Shown here: positions 50,330-59,897 of the stretch, in pieces | How the letters are laid out: every line of letters begins with the position of its first letter | How positions within the stretch are numbered: the stretch's first letter is position 1 | Assembly (NCBI GenBank): GCA_019359595.1 | Contig: JAHHGZ010000002.1 | Span: 62,001-126,000 of the forward strand | Length of the DNA stretch: 64,000 nt | Direction of reading: 5' to 3' | From: Cyanomargarita calcarea GSE-NOS-MK-12-04C | GTDB lineage: Bacteria; Cyanobacteriota; Cyanobacteriia; Cyanobacteriales; Nostocaceae | Position numbers and translations under genes: made by a program | Notes under the pieces: model-generated | What the model was told of the DNA's origin: nothing | The model's input: the letters and a program-made list of their open reading frames with translations, nothing else | Databases searched by the model: none

Positions 50330-50531
50330 GAACGTATCAATGATTGATTGTATAAGAGAGCTAGTTTTAGTTTTGTCTTTTAAGACTAAAATTAAGTCCG
50401 TGTTTCTAGTTTACCAATATTTAATCTGTCTGTATGTGATACGCAAACAGACCAACACCGAGATATTATGCCATTGACCCAGAAGTTGCCATTCTCTTAT
50501 CTATTCTAACAACACGGGTTCAATCAGGATT

Positions 50532-51170
50532 GTGCAAATTCCACATTTTTCCGAAGCTAACCACCCGATAGTCAAATCGCTGTTTCATCACAGCGATCAA
50601 GAACTCCTATCCCTGTTTCAGCGTCATCCAGATGCTGGAAAATTCTTGACTGCGATTTTTTGTCGCTACAGTCCGATAGTTTACACCTTGATTCGCCATT
50701 CAGCGCGATCGCCTGTCCAAGCAGATTACTTATTTGCTTTAACTTGGCGACATATTTACCACGAGCTCGGCGGACTAGATTTAACCAACCCGCAACCAGG
50801 TGGGGAAGCCTTGACTTTGCAAAATTGGCTGATCAATATGACAGCTTATTGTATTAATGAAATTGAATTGCCGCCAACCGAAGCGATTAATTATTCCCTA
50901 AAAGCCACTTCTCCTCCGCTGTGGTGTTATTTAGAACAAGCATTAGACCAACTGCCACCAATTTTGCGTTTGATGGTTTTGATGGCTCAAACCTTTCATT
51001 GGAGCGAAACTAGAATCGCTGCCTACCTACAAGCAGAAGGAGAAGCGATCGCTCCTAACGAGGTAGCAAATTTTCTTCAGGAAGGTTATCGTATGCTAGA
51101 AGACAAATTACCGACAGACATTCGCGCCATTTACTTAGGCGAGAATTTGCTTCTTTCGGCTTCTAAGTAA
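50532..51170 (+). CDS. ECF-like sigma-70 family protein
   Basis: A 212-aa protein with the two-domain layout of small sigma factors. A region 2-like part (SDQELLSLFQRHPDAGKFLTAIFCRYSPIVYTLIRHSARSPVQADYLFALTW) is followed by a linker and a region 4-like helix-turn-helix (LDQLPPILRLMVLMAQTFHWSETRIAAYLQAEGEAIAPNEVANFLQEGYRMLEDKL). Region 2 is diverged, so promoter binding is inferred, not evident. The start is GTG at 50532. No anti-sigma gene is adjacent; the next gene on the same strand is a TPR protein 87-200 bases away. Confidence 0.75.
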   Translation: MQIPHFSEANHPIVKSLFHHSDQELLSLFQRHPDAGKFLTAIFCRYSPIVYTLIRHSARSPVQADYLFALTWRHIYHELGGLDLTNPQPGGEALTLQNWLINMTAYCINEIELPPTEAINYSLKATSPPLWCYLEQALDQLPPILRLMVLMAQTFHWSETRIAAYLQAEGEAIAPNEVANFLQEGYRMLEDKLPTDIRAIYLGENLLLSASK

Positions 51171-51377
51171 AAATGCTGCTTCAGTATTTTTTATTTAACA
51201 AATTCATACTTCCTCTTAAACCTTCTACTTAATGCCGAGATTGCACTTTGTAGTTTTATGAAACATTGGCATTTATTACCAGGGCATCAGATTTTGGATT
51301 TTCTTTCTTTTGTCAAGCAAAGAAAAAACAAATTGAATTCGTGGAGTTTTTACTCTTACGAGTTCGCCAGTTGCTTT

Positions 51378-52403
51378 ATGCCGGGGAACCCGTCCACCGC
51401 ACTGGCTCACTTTTTACTTTTCACTTGTTTGCTAAGTCCGATTGCGGCAAATGCATCTGACATTACACAGCAACTCCACCGTAGTGGAAATCCTACAGCA
51501 TCACGAGAAGTTAGAGATGAGGCAGACAGGTTGGTGCGCTTGGGAGAAGAACAACATACCTCAGGTAATTCTGAGAAAGCTGTTGAATCTTGGTTGCAAG
51601 CGCTGGAGATTTACCACAAGCTCGATGACCTCAAAGCCCAAGGTTTGACCTATGATTTATTAGGTAAGGGATATGTTGAACTAGGTCGCTTGAAAGAAGC
51701 CGAAAATGCCATGCGCCGACATTTAGCGATCGCTCGTGATGTGAAAGACTTTCAAGGTCAAATTTTTGGATTGAATAACATCGGCACGGTTATGCTCCAA
51801 AAAGATGAATCAGCTGCAGCTGCCAAAACTTTTGAAGAAGCTGTAGAAATTTCTAATAGCCTGAAAAATATCGAAGGTGAAGGACTATCCCTAAGTAATT
51901 TGGGTTTGGCAACTGCCCGGTTGGGAAATTACAACAAAGCAATTAAACTATATGAAGATGCTTTAGGCTATCGACGGCAAGCTCGCGACCCCATTGGTGA
52001 GGCCAATACTCTAAATAATTTGGGCGATTCTTACCTAGCAGCAGGAAATTATCAGGAAACAATTGGTACATACGGTTCCGCAATGCGAATTGCGAAAACA
52101 ACACGCGATCGTACCAATCAACTCCGAGCCATTGATGGTTTAGTTACTGCCCACTCTTTTGTAGGACGTTACAACCGTGCTTTTGACTTGTTGGAGGAAC
52201 GTCTAGCACTTGCGAATCAATTGCAGAATCTACAGGAAGAATTGAAATCTTTTGAATCTTATGCTCTGTTGTACGAGCAGATGGGTAATTATCCCACAGC
52301 TCGCAACTTCTATGAAAGGGCAATTATCCTGGCACGGACTTTAGATGACAGTAAAAAGGAAGTTCTATTGCTGGATAGATTAACGCAAATGCTCAAGAAG
52401 TAG
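51378..52403 (+). CDS. Exported TPR repeat protein
   Basis: A 341-aa protein from the ATG at 51378, which gives a clean signal peptide (MPGNPSTALAHFLLFTCLLSPIAANA). The frame is open from an ATG at 51258, which would bury that signal behind 40 residues. Five to six tetratricopeptide units follow (about 60-340), with the Leu/Gly/Tyr/Ala pattern (for example NNIGTVMLQKDESAAAAKTFEEAVEI). TPR domains are protein-binding scaffolds; the partner is unknown. It lies behind the sigma-like gene on the same strand. Confidence 0.82.
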   Translation: MPGNPSTALAHFLLFTCLLSPIAANASDITQQLHRSGNPTASREVRDEADRLVRLGEEQHTSGNSEKAVESWLQALEIYHKLDDLKAQGLTYDLLGKGYVELGRLKEAENAMRRHLAIARDVKDFQGQIFGLNNIGTVMLQKDESAAAAKTFEEAVEISNSLKNIEGEGLSLSNLGLATARLGNYNKAIKLYEDALGYRRQARDPIGEANTLNNLGDSYLAAGNYQETIGTYGSAMRIAKTTRDRTNQLRAIDGLVTAHSFVGRYNRAFDLLEERLALANQLQNLQEELKSFESYALLYEQMGNYPTARNFYERAIILARTLDDSKKEVLLLDRLTQMLKK

Positions 52404-52711
52404 TTTAGAGGTCGAGGACGGCTTTTGCCCCCTACCCCAATTCTGTTCGGGAAGATAATTCAAAGTCCCCCAGTATTGGGGAGCCACTGCGTTGGGCGGC
52501 TGACTTGTAGCATGTGGCGTGGATTTAGGGGGCTTGTCTTACCTCCCTAGTACAGCTAGGCGGAAATAAAGCTACCATCTGAAATAAGTGAAAAGCTTAC
52601 AACATAGGTATTCTTTCTTTTTACCTTCTTACAAAGTTAGGCGGGACGGAAACCGACTAAGCAACACTTTGCGCTTTTTACTTTTTAATGAGTGCCTTGT
52701 TGTACTAGTCT
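52404..52711. repeat. Gap with GCCCCCTA / CCCCAATT dispersed repeat
   Basis: At 52428-52533 GCCCCCTACCCCAATTC, CCCCCAGTATTGGGG and TTAGGGGGC form a nested hairpin. Related units occur near 13376-13415, 58090-58135 and 63840-63870. No gene seen. Confidence 0.7.
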
Positions 52712-53428
52712 CTAATTCAAGAAGACAGAACCGTTATTTTCAATTCGCAAAGCTTTTGTATCGATTCTCAAATCTGTTGTTTCGTCCAAAGTAACTTCCA
52801 ACATCCCTGTTTCTGAAGAGGGCTGTATCTTTACACTCAACAGTCCACCATCTCGTCGTTGGAAGGTTACAGTTGTTGGTGCCGATAAACCTTGTAACAT
52901 CACATCAGAATTGCCTCCAAGCGATCGGGGAGATGTATCGCCAATCACTTGGTAGGTAACATCAGCCCCAGTATCATTCACTAATCTGACATTTACCATG
53001 CCGTTATTGAGTGCGATTCTTGCGCTGGGTGCTTGTTGCTGTTGTGGCAGTGGTATGCTCACAATCCCTGGTTGTATATTGGGCATTGTTGGGACTGCAG
53101 TTTGTCCATAGGGGCTTTCACCACCAACACCAAGATTTGTCTGGTCTATTGATGAAGTAGCAGGGACATTGCTCAGAGGAGTCGATCCTTGAGCAGCATA
53201 TCTTCTAGTGAAGGCATTAGGGGGGCATCCCTGGGGAACCAAAACTTGATTATCGTGTGGCTTTTCGTAGAAAATCCTTGGGCAGGGGTTAACTTTGGAT
53301 GTTGTTGTGTATCTAGTTTGTTGTGCTATTGTCGCTTGAGGAATTGCAGACAAGCTAATAATAAATCCTCCACAAATTGCACCGATTAATTTAGCCGAAC
53401 TGCGTAAATTTTGTGAGTACTTAGTCAT
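52712..53428 (-). CDS. Exported conserved hypothetical protein
   Basis: A 238-aa protein with a signal peptide (about 15-35, ending ATIAQQ). A proline/glutamine-rich middle (GIVSIPLPQQQQAPS) follows, then a beta-rich C-terminal domain (MVNVRLVNDTGADVTYQVIGDT...TVTFQRRDGGLLSVKIQPSS). I do not recognise a named family. It should be periplasmic or outer-membrane associated. The last residues RIENNGSVFLN and the beta pattern suggest an immunoglobulin-like or AMIN-like fold, but that is a guess. Confidence 0.65.
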   Translation of the reverse strand: MTKYSQNLRSSAKLIGAICGGFIISLSAIPQATIAQQTRYTTTSKVNPCPRIFYEKPHDNQVLVPQGCPPNAFTRRYAAQGSTPLSNVPATSSIDQTNLGVGGESPYGQTAVPTMPNIQPGIVSIPLPQQQQAPSARIALNNGMVNVRLVNDTGADVTYQVIGDTSPRSLGGNSDVMLQGLSAPTTVTFQRRDGGLLSVKIQPSSETGMLEVTLDETTDLRIDTKALRIENNGSVFLN

Positions 53429-53832
53429 TTTGCCTCCTAATTAAAATATTTAAATTAGTTAAGAAAGTTCGAGAAAATAAATTATCCAATATGTAAGGTG
53501 GATGCTTACAGACGAAAATCTACAATCTTGCACAAGGGACTTGAAAGTGTCGTAGTCTACCCTTGTTTTCTGCCTCACACGAAATTTGTTGTTTTTTATT
53601 TAAATTGTAATTCATTGAATCTGAAACTTTTTAACTAAGTAAAAAAAACGCTAGCCTGCAATTGAGATTTGCGAAATTTGAAATTGTTTATATTTACAAG
53701 GTAGCAACTAATAAGATATCTTATCTCTATCAATAGAAGTGAATCTTCAGGAAGATGAATTAGATTCCCAACCTCTTAAACAAGTGGGGAATCTAATTTT
53801 GTAAGAGCGCTTTTTACCCTGCCCCTCCTAAA
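53429..53832. other. Gap between exported protein and DUF2267-like gene
   Basis: AT-rich, with no gene. The left end should carry the promoter of the exported protein. The right end carries a strong hairpin, listed separately. Confidence 0.5.
53758..53798 (-). terminator. Terminator after the DUF2267-like gene
   Basis: Stem TTAGATTCCC with GGGGAATCTAA. On either strand it is followed by an AT-rich run (AATTTT on plus, AATTC on minus). It lies 35 bases beyond the stop of the minus-strand gene. Confidence 0.75.
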
Positions 53833-54696
53833 TCAACTCTCTTCCCAAATTTGGCGAACTTTATCGGGCAACCAGCTAGCAATTTCCTCAATTCTTTCTG
53901 GGGATAATTCTTCTTTCGTGGCAGAAAATACTGCTTTAGCTACCAATTCGGCATTTTCATGTTGGACTCCACCTTCATTTGCAACCCGAAATAAGAAGCG
54001 ATCGCTGTCAATCTTAAAAATTCCAGGACCTTGCCAGGGTGGACGAACCCGGCTCAAAAATCCGACAATCGGATTGGTATCATGCCACAAATCAGAAATT
54101 TCCATTTGCAGCGATTTATCTTCTGTTGGCAATGCCTCTTTGTGCAATTCTTCCTCAACGCGATCAGCTGCTTCTGTAGTCATCAGATCGCGCATCACCC
54201 GGAACACAACTTCTGTTACGTCCCTAGCATCAAAGATATCGTCCAGGTTGCCTTTGAGCAGAACCTTCTCTAAAAAAGCCATATCCTTTGTAGCTATTGG
54301 AACTGATGGCCCTTGCTTTAAAGCAGTGGGAAGATTAGCTTCCAGCTTGGACAGCATTTTGCGCCCTTTATCAGTTAATTCTGCCTTTTTAAACTTAATC
54401 AAGTGAGGCAAAGGTCCATCCGGTGCAGCATAAGTGTTGGCAATTCTCAAATCAAATTCTTTGGGATCGACAAAATCAGGTACATCTTCTTGAGTCGCAT
54501 AGGCATTGCCTGTAAACTCAGCCTTGATGTAGTGATTTTGGTTCAAGTAATCTAAATGACCCAAAATGTCTGCTTCTTTGAGTTCTAAACCTGCTAAGTC
54601 AGTTTCTGAAAAACTAACTTCATGCATTTCTTGCCCACCCTCTTTAATTTTTTCTAGTATGGTGAAGGCAACATCTTTTCTAATAGGAATTGGCAT
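53833..54696 (-). CDS. Conserved cyanobacterial protein with DUF2267-like C-terminus
   Basis: A 287-aa soluble protein from the ATG at 54696 (MPIPIRKDV); GGGAT lies just upstream. The frame is open back to 54738. The N-terminal half contains a winged-helix-like stretch (LELKEADILGHLDYLNQNHYIKAEF). The C-terminal part (DIFDARDVTEVVFRVMRDLMTTEAADRVEEEL and LVAKAVFSATKEELSPERIEEIASWLPDKVRQIWEE) has the two helical repeats of DUF2267 proteins. Function is unknown. A regulatory or stress role is common for the family but unproven. Confidence 0.7.
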   Translation of the reverse strand: MPIPIRKDVAFTILEKIKEGGQEMHEVSFSETDLAGLELKEADILGHLDYLNQNHYIKAEFTGNAYATQEDVPDFVDPKEFDLRIANTYAAPDGPLPHLIKFKKAELTDKGRKMLSKLEANLPTALKQGPSVPIATKDMAFLEKVLLKGNLDDIFDARDVTEVVFRVMRDLMTTEAADRVEEELHKEALPTEDKSLQMEISDLWHDTNPIVGFLSRVRPPWQGPGIFKIDSDRFLFRVANEGGVQHENAELVAKAVFSATKEELSPERIEEIASWLPDKVRQIWEES

Positions 54697-54796
54697 TTTA
54701 TCCCTGGCAAATATTTTTATAGATGGGTTATAGTTCAAATACTTTTGCCAATGTTATAACTTACAAAGGAAACTCTTTTAAACTCTTATTCCTAGC

Positions 54797-54903
54797 CTTG
54801 CCTAGCCTCCGGCAGCGCTTCGCTTACGGCACGCTCCGCGATAGCTTGCTTCCCCGAAGGAGTACGGTATGCCTTTGGCTACGCTTACTTAGCGCCTACG
54901 TAG
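54797..54903. repeat. GC-rich dispersed repeat with palindromic units
   Basis: Clustered short units such as GCAGCGCTTCGC, GGCACGCTCCGCGA and GGCTACGCTTAC are typical of the composite repeats scattered through Nostocales genomes. It lies upstream of the DUF2267-like gene. No coding content. Confidence 0.65.
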
Positions 54904-55037
54904 TTCTATAAATCAAAGTTTTTAGTAATTTCTACGTAAGTCCTACATTAGCAAAATTATTTGAGTATTGTTCTATAAAATAGTTAATAAAGTTATACCT
55001 CTACATCTGCCCCAAGAAACAATTATTTTATACAAAA

Positions 55038-56498
55038 TTATGACTCAAGAGTTACTGGTAAAATGACAGTAAAAGTGGTACCTTTACCTGTAGTGCTTTG
55101 AACTTGAATATTCCCCTCATGTTTTTCCACAATAGCTTGGGCGATCGCTAACCCCAATCCTGAACCAGTAGTATTTTCTGTCAAGCTAGTTCCAGTACTA
55201 TGAGTACGCGCCGGATCTACCCGATAAAAGCGATCGAATAAGCTGGGTAAAGCATCTGCCGGGATACCGATACCAGTATCACTAACCTTAATTTGTAAGT
55301 GTGGCGGATTGTAACGCAGTCTTGAAACGCGCCCAGAAAAATGGTTTATTGCTTCTGTTCGCGATAATTCTACATTTACCCGTCCACCAGTGGGTGTATA
55401 TCGCAAAGCATTACCAATCAAATTCGTAAATAGCCGCACTAATTGATCCCAGTTACCGACAAGCGTGAACCAATTCTCAAATAATTCTGGGCTAGTTTCA
55501 AAGCTGGGAGGGTCAATCAAATCTAGAGAAAGAGTAATATTTTTTTCACTGGCGAATAATTGCTGTTCTTCCACTACTTCCATTAACAAAGCATCAATAG
55601 GGCAAGGGGAAAAGCTTTCTTTACTGATACCACTATCCTGCCGTGCCAGAAACAGTAAATCATTGACTAACTTACCCAAACGCTGAGTTAGCCTTTCCAC
55701 CACCTTTAATTGTTGCCCATATTGCAAAGATTTAGCACCAGCAGCCTCACCCGACTCCAAATCAGCAAGAGCAACTTGCACATTCGTTTGAATCAAAGTA
55801 ATCGGACTTCTAAGTTCGTGAGAAGCATCAGCAGTAAACTGTTTCAAACGCTGATACGACTCTTTTACTGGTTCCATCGCTTTACCAGAAAGAAACCAAC
55901 CACTTGCAGCCACAGAAAGCACCATCAACCCAGTACCTAACCCTAAATCAAAAATTAACTGCCGGCTCGGCTTGGTCACCTCAAACCAAGGATGACTCAC
56001 GCGCAGATATCCCAGTACTTCCCGACCGATTTCTATCCTTTGCGTGACTTGCCGGAGGAGGAGGGGAGAGTTGGGAGTTAGGAGTGATGAGTTGGGAGTT
56101 TTTTCTATTTCCACACCTTGCCCTACCCTAAATACACGCACAGTCTCACCAGTACGGTTGGCGTGAATGGGAATATCTAGCGGTTCGGATAGAGTTGACC
56201 AAAGTAATTTACCAGTGGGGCTAAACCACTCTAAATCAATGTGGTCGTCTTCCACCGTGTCGGCATTGTCGCGGAAACTGGCTTCTACATTGATGCGGAA
56301 TTTAACTGTGCCGGGATTGACTGGCTCAATTACAAGCGATCGCTCCACTATTTCGACTACATGATTCAAGGTATCGTCAATCCGCTCAATCAAGGTACTG
56401 CGGACGTATAAATATACGCCACTGGCAAAGAACAGCAATAGGACTGCAGTTATGGAAGTGTACCAGAGGGCAAGACGGCGACGGGTAGCTTGAAACAT
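55038..56498 (-). CDS. Membrane sensor histidine kinase
   Basis: A 486-aa orthodox sensor kinase. TM1 lies about 13-32, a periplasmic domain follows to about 180, and TM2 lies at about 182-203. A short linker then leads to HisKA with H227 in DASHELRSPITLIQ and an HATPase domain with N-box LIGNALRYTPTGG, G1 VSDTGIGIP, F-box FDRFYRVD and G2 GSGLGLAIAQAIV. All catalytic parts are intact. The periplasmic domain contains a repeat-derived insert (133-149). No response regulator is adjacent, so it is an orphan kinase. The HtrA protease gene is divergent from it across 361 bases. Confidence 0.92.
   Translation of the reverse strand: MFQATRRRLALWYTSITAVLLLFFASGVYLYVRSTLIERIDDTLNHVVEIVERSLVIEPVNPGTVKFRINVEASFRDNADTVEDDHIDLEWFSPTGKLLWSTLSEPLDIPIHANRTGETVRVFRVGQGVEIEKTPNSSLLTPNSPLLLRQVTQRIEIGREVLGYLRVSHPWFEVTKPSRQLIFDLGLGTGLMVLSVAASGWFLSGKAMEPVKESYQRLKQFTADASHELRSPITLIQTNVQVALADLESGEAAGAKSLQYGQQLKVVERLTQRLGKLVNDLLFLARQDSGISKESFSPCPIDALLMEVVEEQQLFASEKNITLSLDLIDPPSFETSPELFENWFTLVGNWDQLVRLFTNLIGNALRYTPTGGRVNVELSRTEAINHFSGRVSRLRYNPPHLQIKVSDTGIGIPADALPSLFDRFYRVDPARTHSTGTSLTENTTGSGLGLAIAQAIVEKHEGNIQVQSTTGKGTTFTVILPVTLES
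56051..56104 (-). repeat. Short tandem repeat inside the histidine kinase gene
   Basis: GGAGTTGGGAGTTAGGAG-type units on the plus strand encode KTPNSSLLTPNSPLLLRQ on the minus strand, 54 bases in frame. The insertion lies in the periplasmic sensing domain. Confidence 0.85.
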
Positions 56499-56859
56499 AT
56501 TTTGCTTGGTTCTTGGTTGGTGGTTATGTCATTTATTTATCAAAATAATCTGACACCATGTAATACACCAAAAAAGTAACTAAGTATTTAGAGATTTTCT
56601 GACTGCGTTCCCGTCCGGCAGGGAATTTAATTCCCTGTTAATTGCATCTTCATACAGAAATGGGATTATACCACTCTCTACAAAAAATATAGCTATTTAC
56701 CGACATATGTTCTAAATTTGATTGCAGACAGCCTTAGTCAAAGATTCCGACACAATGCGAAACTTTAAGGCCATACTCGCGTCAATACCCAAAGATTCTC
56801 CTCAAACCTGTAAAAATAACTGTAGATATTATTTTTATTAAGCTTCAACATTTTAGGTT
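56499..56859. promoter_or_regulatory. Divergent promoter region, kinase and HtrA
   Basis: It contains a perfect 19-base palindrome (CAGGGAATT-T-AATTCCCTG, 56619-56637) about 120 bases from the kinase start and 220 from htrA. It could be an operator or a hairpin. The remainder is AT-rich with no gene. Confidence 0.5.
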
Positions 56860-58074
56860 GTGGTTATGCGATTTTCCAAATTACCCCGCTCAATGCGCCA
56901 ATTCGGTACTCATGTGTTAGCGATAATTCTCGGAGTTCTGCTAACTGTAGGCACTCTCCAGGTGTCACCATCCCAAGCAGAACCCGCACCTAACACTCTC
57001 CTTAATACGTCATTAGTCGCCCAAAGACAATCCCCAGCGACGGGTGCTATTGGTAGCAGTAGCTTTGTTGCAGCGGCAGTCAAGCGTGTAGGACCTGCGG
57101 TTGTCCGCATTGATACTGAACGCACAATCACCCGTCGTCTCGACCCCATGTTTGATGACCCGTTTTTCCGACGGTTCTTTGGCGATAATTTACCCCGTCA
57201 GCCACAGTCCGAGCAGCAACGCGGTTTGGGTTCTGGTGTAATTTTTGACAAAAGTGGCTTGGTTCTGACTAATGCCCATGTTGTAGATAATGCCGATCGC
57301 GTGACAGTCCTTTTAAAAGATGGACGCAAGTTTGAGGGTAAGGTGCAAGGTGTTGATGAAGTTACTGATATCGCAGTAGTGAAAATTAACGCTGGTGCCG
57401 ACCTCCCTGTTGCGCCATTGGGTGCTTCCGCTAATGTTGAGGTGGGAGACTGGGCGATCGCTGTGGGCAACCCCTTGGGATTGGATAACACCGTCACTTT
57501 GGGAATTGTCAGCACCCTGCGACGTTCCAGCGCTCAAGTTGGGATTGGTAATAAGCGTTTGGAATTTATTCAAACCGATGCCGCCATCAACCCCGGCAAC
57601 TCCGGTGGACCACTGGTGAATGACCGAGGGGAAGTAATTGGTATAAATACAGCAATTCGGGCTGATGGCATGGGTATCGGCTTTGCGATACCCATCGATC
57701 GAGCCAAGGCGATCGCTTCTCAATTGCAACGAGGCGAAAAAGTAGCTCATCCGTACCTAGGTGTCGGAATGGAAGATTTAACCCCCGACCTGGCAAAGCG
57801 ACTCAACGCCAACCCTAATTCTCCCATCCAAGTGCCTGAAATCAGCGGTATTTTAGTGGGACGAGTTGTACCAAACTCACCAGCAGCAACAGCAGGTATC
57901 CGCATCGGGGATGTAATTGTGCAAGTCGATGGACAAAAAGTGACCAAAGGCGAACAATTACTTAACATTGTGGAAGCTAGCCAAATTGGACAGGTGTTGC
58001 AAGTGAAAGTACAACGTGGTAACCAGACACAGCAGCTATCTGTACGTACTGCCCAGTTGCAAGATGCGACGTAA
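56860..58074 (+). CDS. HtrA/Deg-type serine protease
   Basis: A 404-aa periplasmic or thylakoid-lumen protease of the HhoA/HhoB/HtrA group. A signal/anchor segment (17-35, ending SPSQA) is followed by a trypsin-like domain with catalytic H140 (TNAHVV), D170 (VTDIAVV) and S248 (GNSGGP), and one C-terminal PDZ domain (about 305-395, [31 protein letters not shown]). Cyanobacteria have three such paralogues, and which one this is cannot be settled by eye. It degrades or refolds damaged exported proteins. It is divergent from a histidine kinase that might regulate it. Confidence 0.93.
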   Translation: MVMRFSKLPRSMRQFGTHVLAIILGVLLTVGTLQVSPSQAEPAPNTLLNTSLVAQRQSPATGAIGSSSFVAAAVKRVGPAVVRIDTERTITRRLDPMFDDPFFRRFFGDNLPRQPQSEQQRGLGSGVIFDKSGLVLTNAHVVDNADRVTVLLKDGRKFEGKVQGVDEVTDIAVVKINAGADLPVAPLGASANVEVGDWAIAVGNPLGLDNTVTLGIVSTLRRSSAQVGIGNKRLEFIQTDAAINPGNSGGPLVNDRGEVIGINTAIRADGMGIGFAIPIDRAKAIASQLQRGEKVAHPYLGVGMEDLTPDLAKRLNANPNSPIQVPEISGILVGRVVPNSPAATAGIRIGDVIVQVDGQKVTKGEQLLNIVEASQIGQVLQVKVQRGNQTQQLSVRTAQLQDAT

Positions 58075-58138
58075 ATAAGACCCTGTCCCCTCCCCCTGCC
58101 CCCAATTTTGGGGGATTTAGGGGGCGAAAAACTGCTGT

Positions 58139-58525
58139 CTACTCCCCCTTTACAATCAAAAACTGACGCAAACTCAGCAAACTCAGGGTTTGTCCCAAAG
58201 AAAGCGGTAGCATTGATACCCCTTCCAAACGAGACTGTACCCAACCCTCTCCCCAGTACCATTCGTGAAAGCCGTCAATTCCTTTGCTCAGTATCAGACG
58301 CAGGCAATCTGAACCGACTAAATCTACATAATGATGAACCTGGATTGGCCCAGCCGAGCTAGTAAACTCAAATCCAGGATGTAGTTCTTCTGGCATTCCC
58401 GAAGCAAAACGACCAGAGGGAAGCCATTTTTCTAATTTTGCAGGACGTAGTAGACTGTTTTTAATCGCAGTCGCAGAAGCTTCAATTTCTATCCGTAGTT
58501 GGCTTTGTTGAAAATTACCCAGCAT
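58139..58525 (-). CDS. SRPBCC/START-like domain protein
   Basis: A 128-aa single-domain protein with the pattern of the SRPBCC (Bet v 1-like) superfamily. An N-terminal strand SQLRIEIEASATAIKNSLLRPAKLEKWLP is followed by beta strands (FEFTSSAGPIQVHHYVDLVGSDCLRLILSKGIDGFHEWYWGEGWVQSRLEG) and a C-terminal helix (LGQTLSLLSLRQFLIVKGE). Such folds bind hydrophobic ligands in a cavity. The ligand is unknown. It converges with the HtrA gene; a GGGGGATTTAGGGGGC repeat lies between. Confidence 0.72.
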   Translation of the reverse strand: MLGNFQQSQLRIEIEASATAIKNSLLRPAKLEKWLPSGRFASGMPEELHPGFEFTSSAGPIQVHHYVDLVGSDCLRLILSKGIDGFHEWYWGEGWVQSRLEGVSMLPLSLGQTLSLLSLRQFLIVKGE

Positions 58526-58835
58526 GATGTTGGCATATTCGTATTTTCTTTAAGTATGGCAAACATATAATTGTTGGTGGTTATACCATTCTTATATGAA
58601 GATGCATACAAAAAACCGACCGCCTCCAAACCTCCCCGTATGCTTAGGGGAGGTTTGGAGGGGTAAAAATTATATGCAGCTTGCCCGAAGGGCAAGCTTC
58701 GCTAACACAGAAAATTGGTATTAGTGGTTAGTAATTAGTGCGGCAGACAACCAACAATTAACAACTAACAATTCTGTCGATGATAAAAACCTTACAATAT
58801 ATAAAGATGTATTGTTAAGAAATGTAAGGTTTTTC
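58526..58835. repeat. Divergent gap with two strong hairpins
   Basis: A perfect 15-base stem (58623-58637 with 58647-58661, core CCTCCAAACCTCCCC) and a second palindrome, GCTTGCCCGAAGGGCAAGC (58679-58697), lie upstream of both flanking genes. They are therefore probably dispersed repeats rather than terminators. GTTAGTAATTAGTG-type short repeats follow at 58720-58770. Confidence 0.8.
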
Positions 58836-59741
58836 ATGGCGGATCAATTAATTCGCGCCACAGCTGCTGATGGTGGGATTCGTGCGGTAGGCGTCATCAC
58901 CACACGCTTGACTGAGGAAGCACGCGCTAAACACAAACTTTCCTATGTGGCAACAGCCGCACTAGGTCGGACTATGGCTGCAGGTCTGTTAATGGCTTCC
59001 AGTATGAAGCGCCCTGGCTCAAGAGTCAATGTGAGAGTTAAGGGCGATGGTCCTTTGGGTGGTATATTGGTAGATGCAGGGTTAGATGGAACGGTACGCG
59101 GCTATGTACAAAACCCATCTGTAGAATTGCCTCCCAATGCCAAAGGTAAGTTAGATGTTGGCGGTGCAGTCGGTAATGGTTATCTCTATGTTGTGCGCGA
59201 TGTCGGTTATGGCTATCCTTATTCGAGTACTGTACAACTCGTTTCCGGCGAAATTGGAGACGATGTGGCTCATTACCTCCTAAACTCAGAACAAACACCT
59301 TCAGCTTTGGTTTTAGGCGTGTTTGTGGGAGCCAGTGGAGTAACTGCTGCCGGAGGGTTACTAATACAAGTCTTGCCCAAAGCAGCTAGGGATGAAGAGT
59401 TAGTCGCAACTTTAGAATCGCGAGTAGCTGCACTATCAGGGTTTACGCCATTGTTGCAAGCTGGTAAAACATTAACAGAAATCTTTAACGATTTGTTGGG
59501 AGATATGGGGCTTACAATCTTTCCCGAAACTCAAATGTTGCGTTTTCACTGCGGTTGCTCTTTCGATCGCGTGTTGGGCGCATTAAAAATTTTGGGAGAA
59601 GAAGAATTGCAAGATATGATTGCCAAAGATAATGGTGCTGAGGCTACTTGCGATTTTTGCGGCTCGGTGTATCATGCCACTAGCGATCAATTGCAAGAGC
59701 TAATAGTCGATTTAAGAACCGAATCTTCAGCTTCTGGCTGA
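58836..59741 (+). CDS. hslO: Hsp33 redox-regulated chaperone
   Basis: A 301-aa chaperone activated by oxidation. The N-terminal dimerisation domain carries KRPGSRVNVRVKGDGPLGGILVDA. The C-terminal zinc switch holds the cysteines as FHCGCSFDRV and ATCDFCGS (CxC and CxxC), all four present. I start at the ATG at 58836, with TAAGGT seven bases upstream. A TTG at 58812 is in frame but adds non-family residues. It protects unfolding proteins during oxidative and heat stress. It is followed by the repeat protein gene on the same strand. Confidence 0.96.
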   Translation: MADQLIRATAADGGIRAVGVITTRLTEEARAKHKLSYVATAALGRTMAAGLLMASSMKRPGSRVNVRVKGDGPLGGILVDAGLDGTVRGYVQNPSVELPPNAKGKLDVGGAVGNGYLYVVRDVGYGYPYSSTVQLVSGEIGDDVAHYLLNSEQTPSALVLGVFVGASGVTAAGGLLIQVLPKAARDEELVATLESRVAALSGFTPLLQAGKTLTEIFNDLLGDMGLTIFPETQMLRFHCGCSFDRVLGALKILGEEELQDMIAKDNGAEATCDFCGSVYHATSDQLQELIVDLRTESSASG

Positions 59742-59897
59742 GGTATAAAAGGACACTTTATTTATTGAAAAGTAGTGGTATCTATGGAGATAAGAAAAGG
59801 CAAAAGGTGGCTTTTTTGGTTTTGAGAAAGCTAGTATGACAAGAACGGAATTTTAAAATCGAGAACAGAACGCTGTTAAATTATTTTGGTGTGAGAG

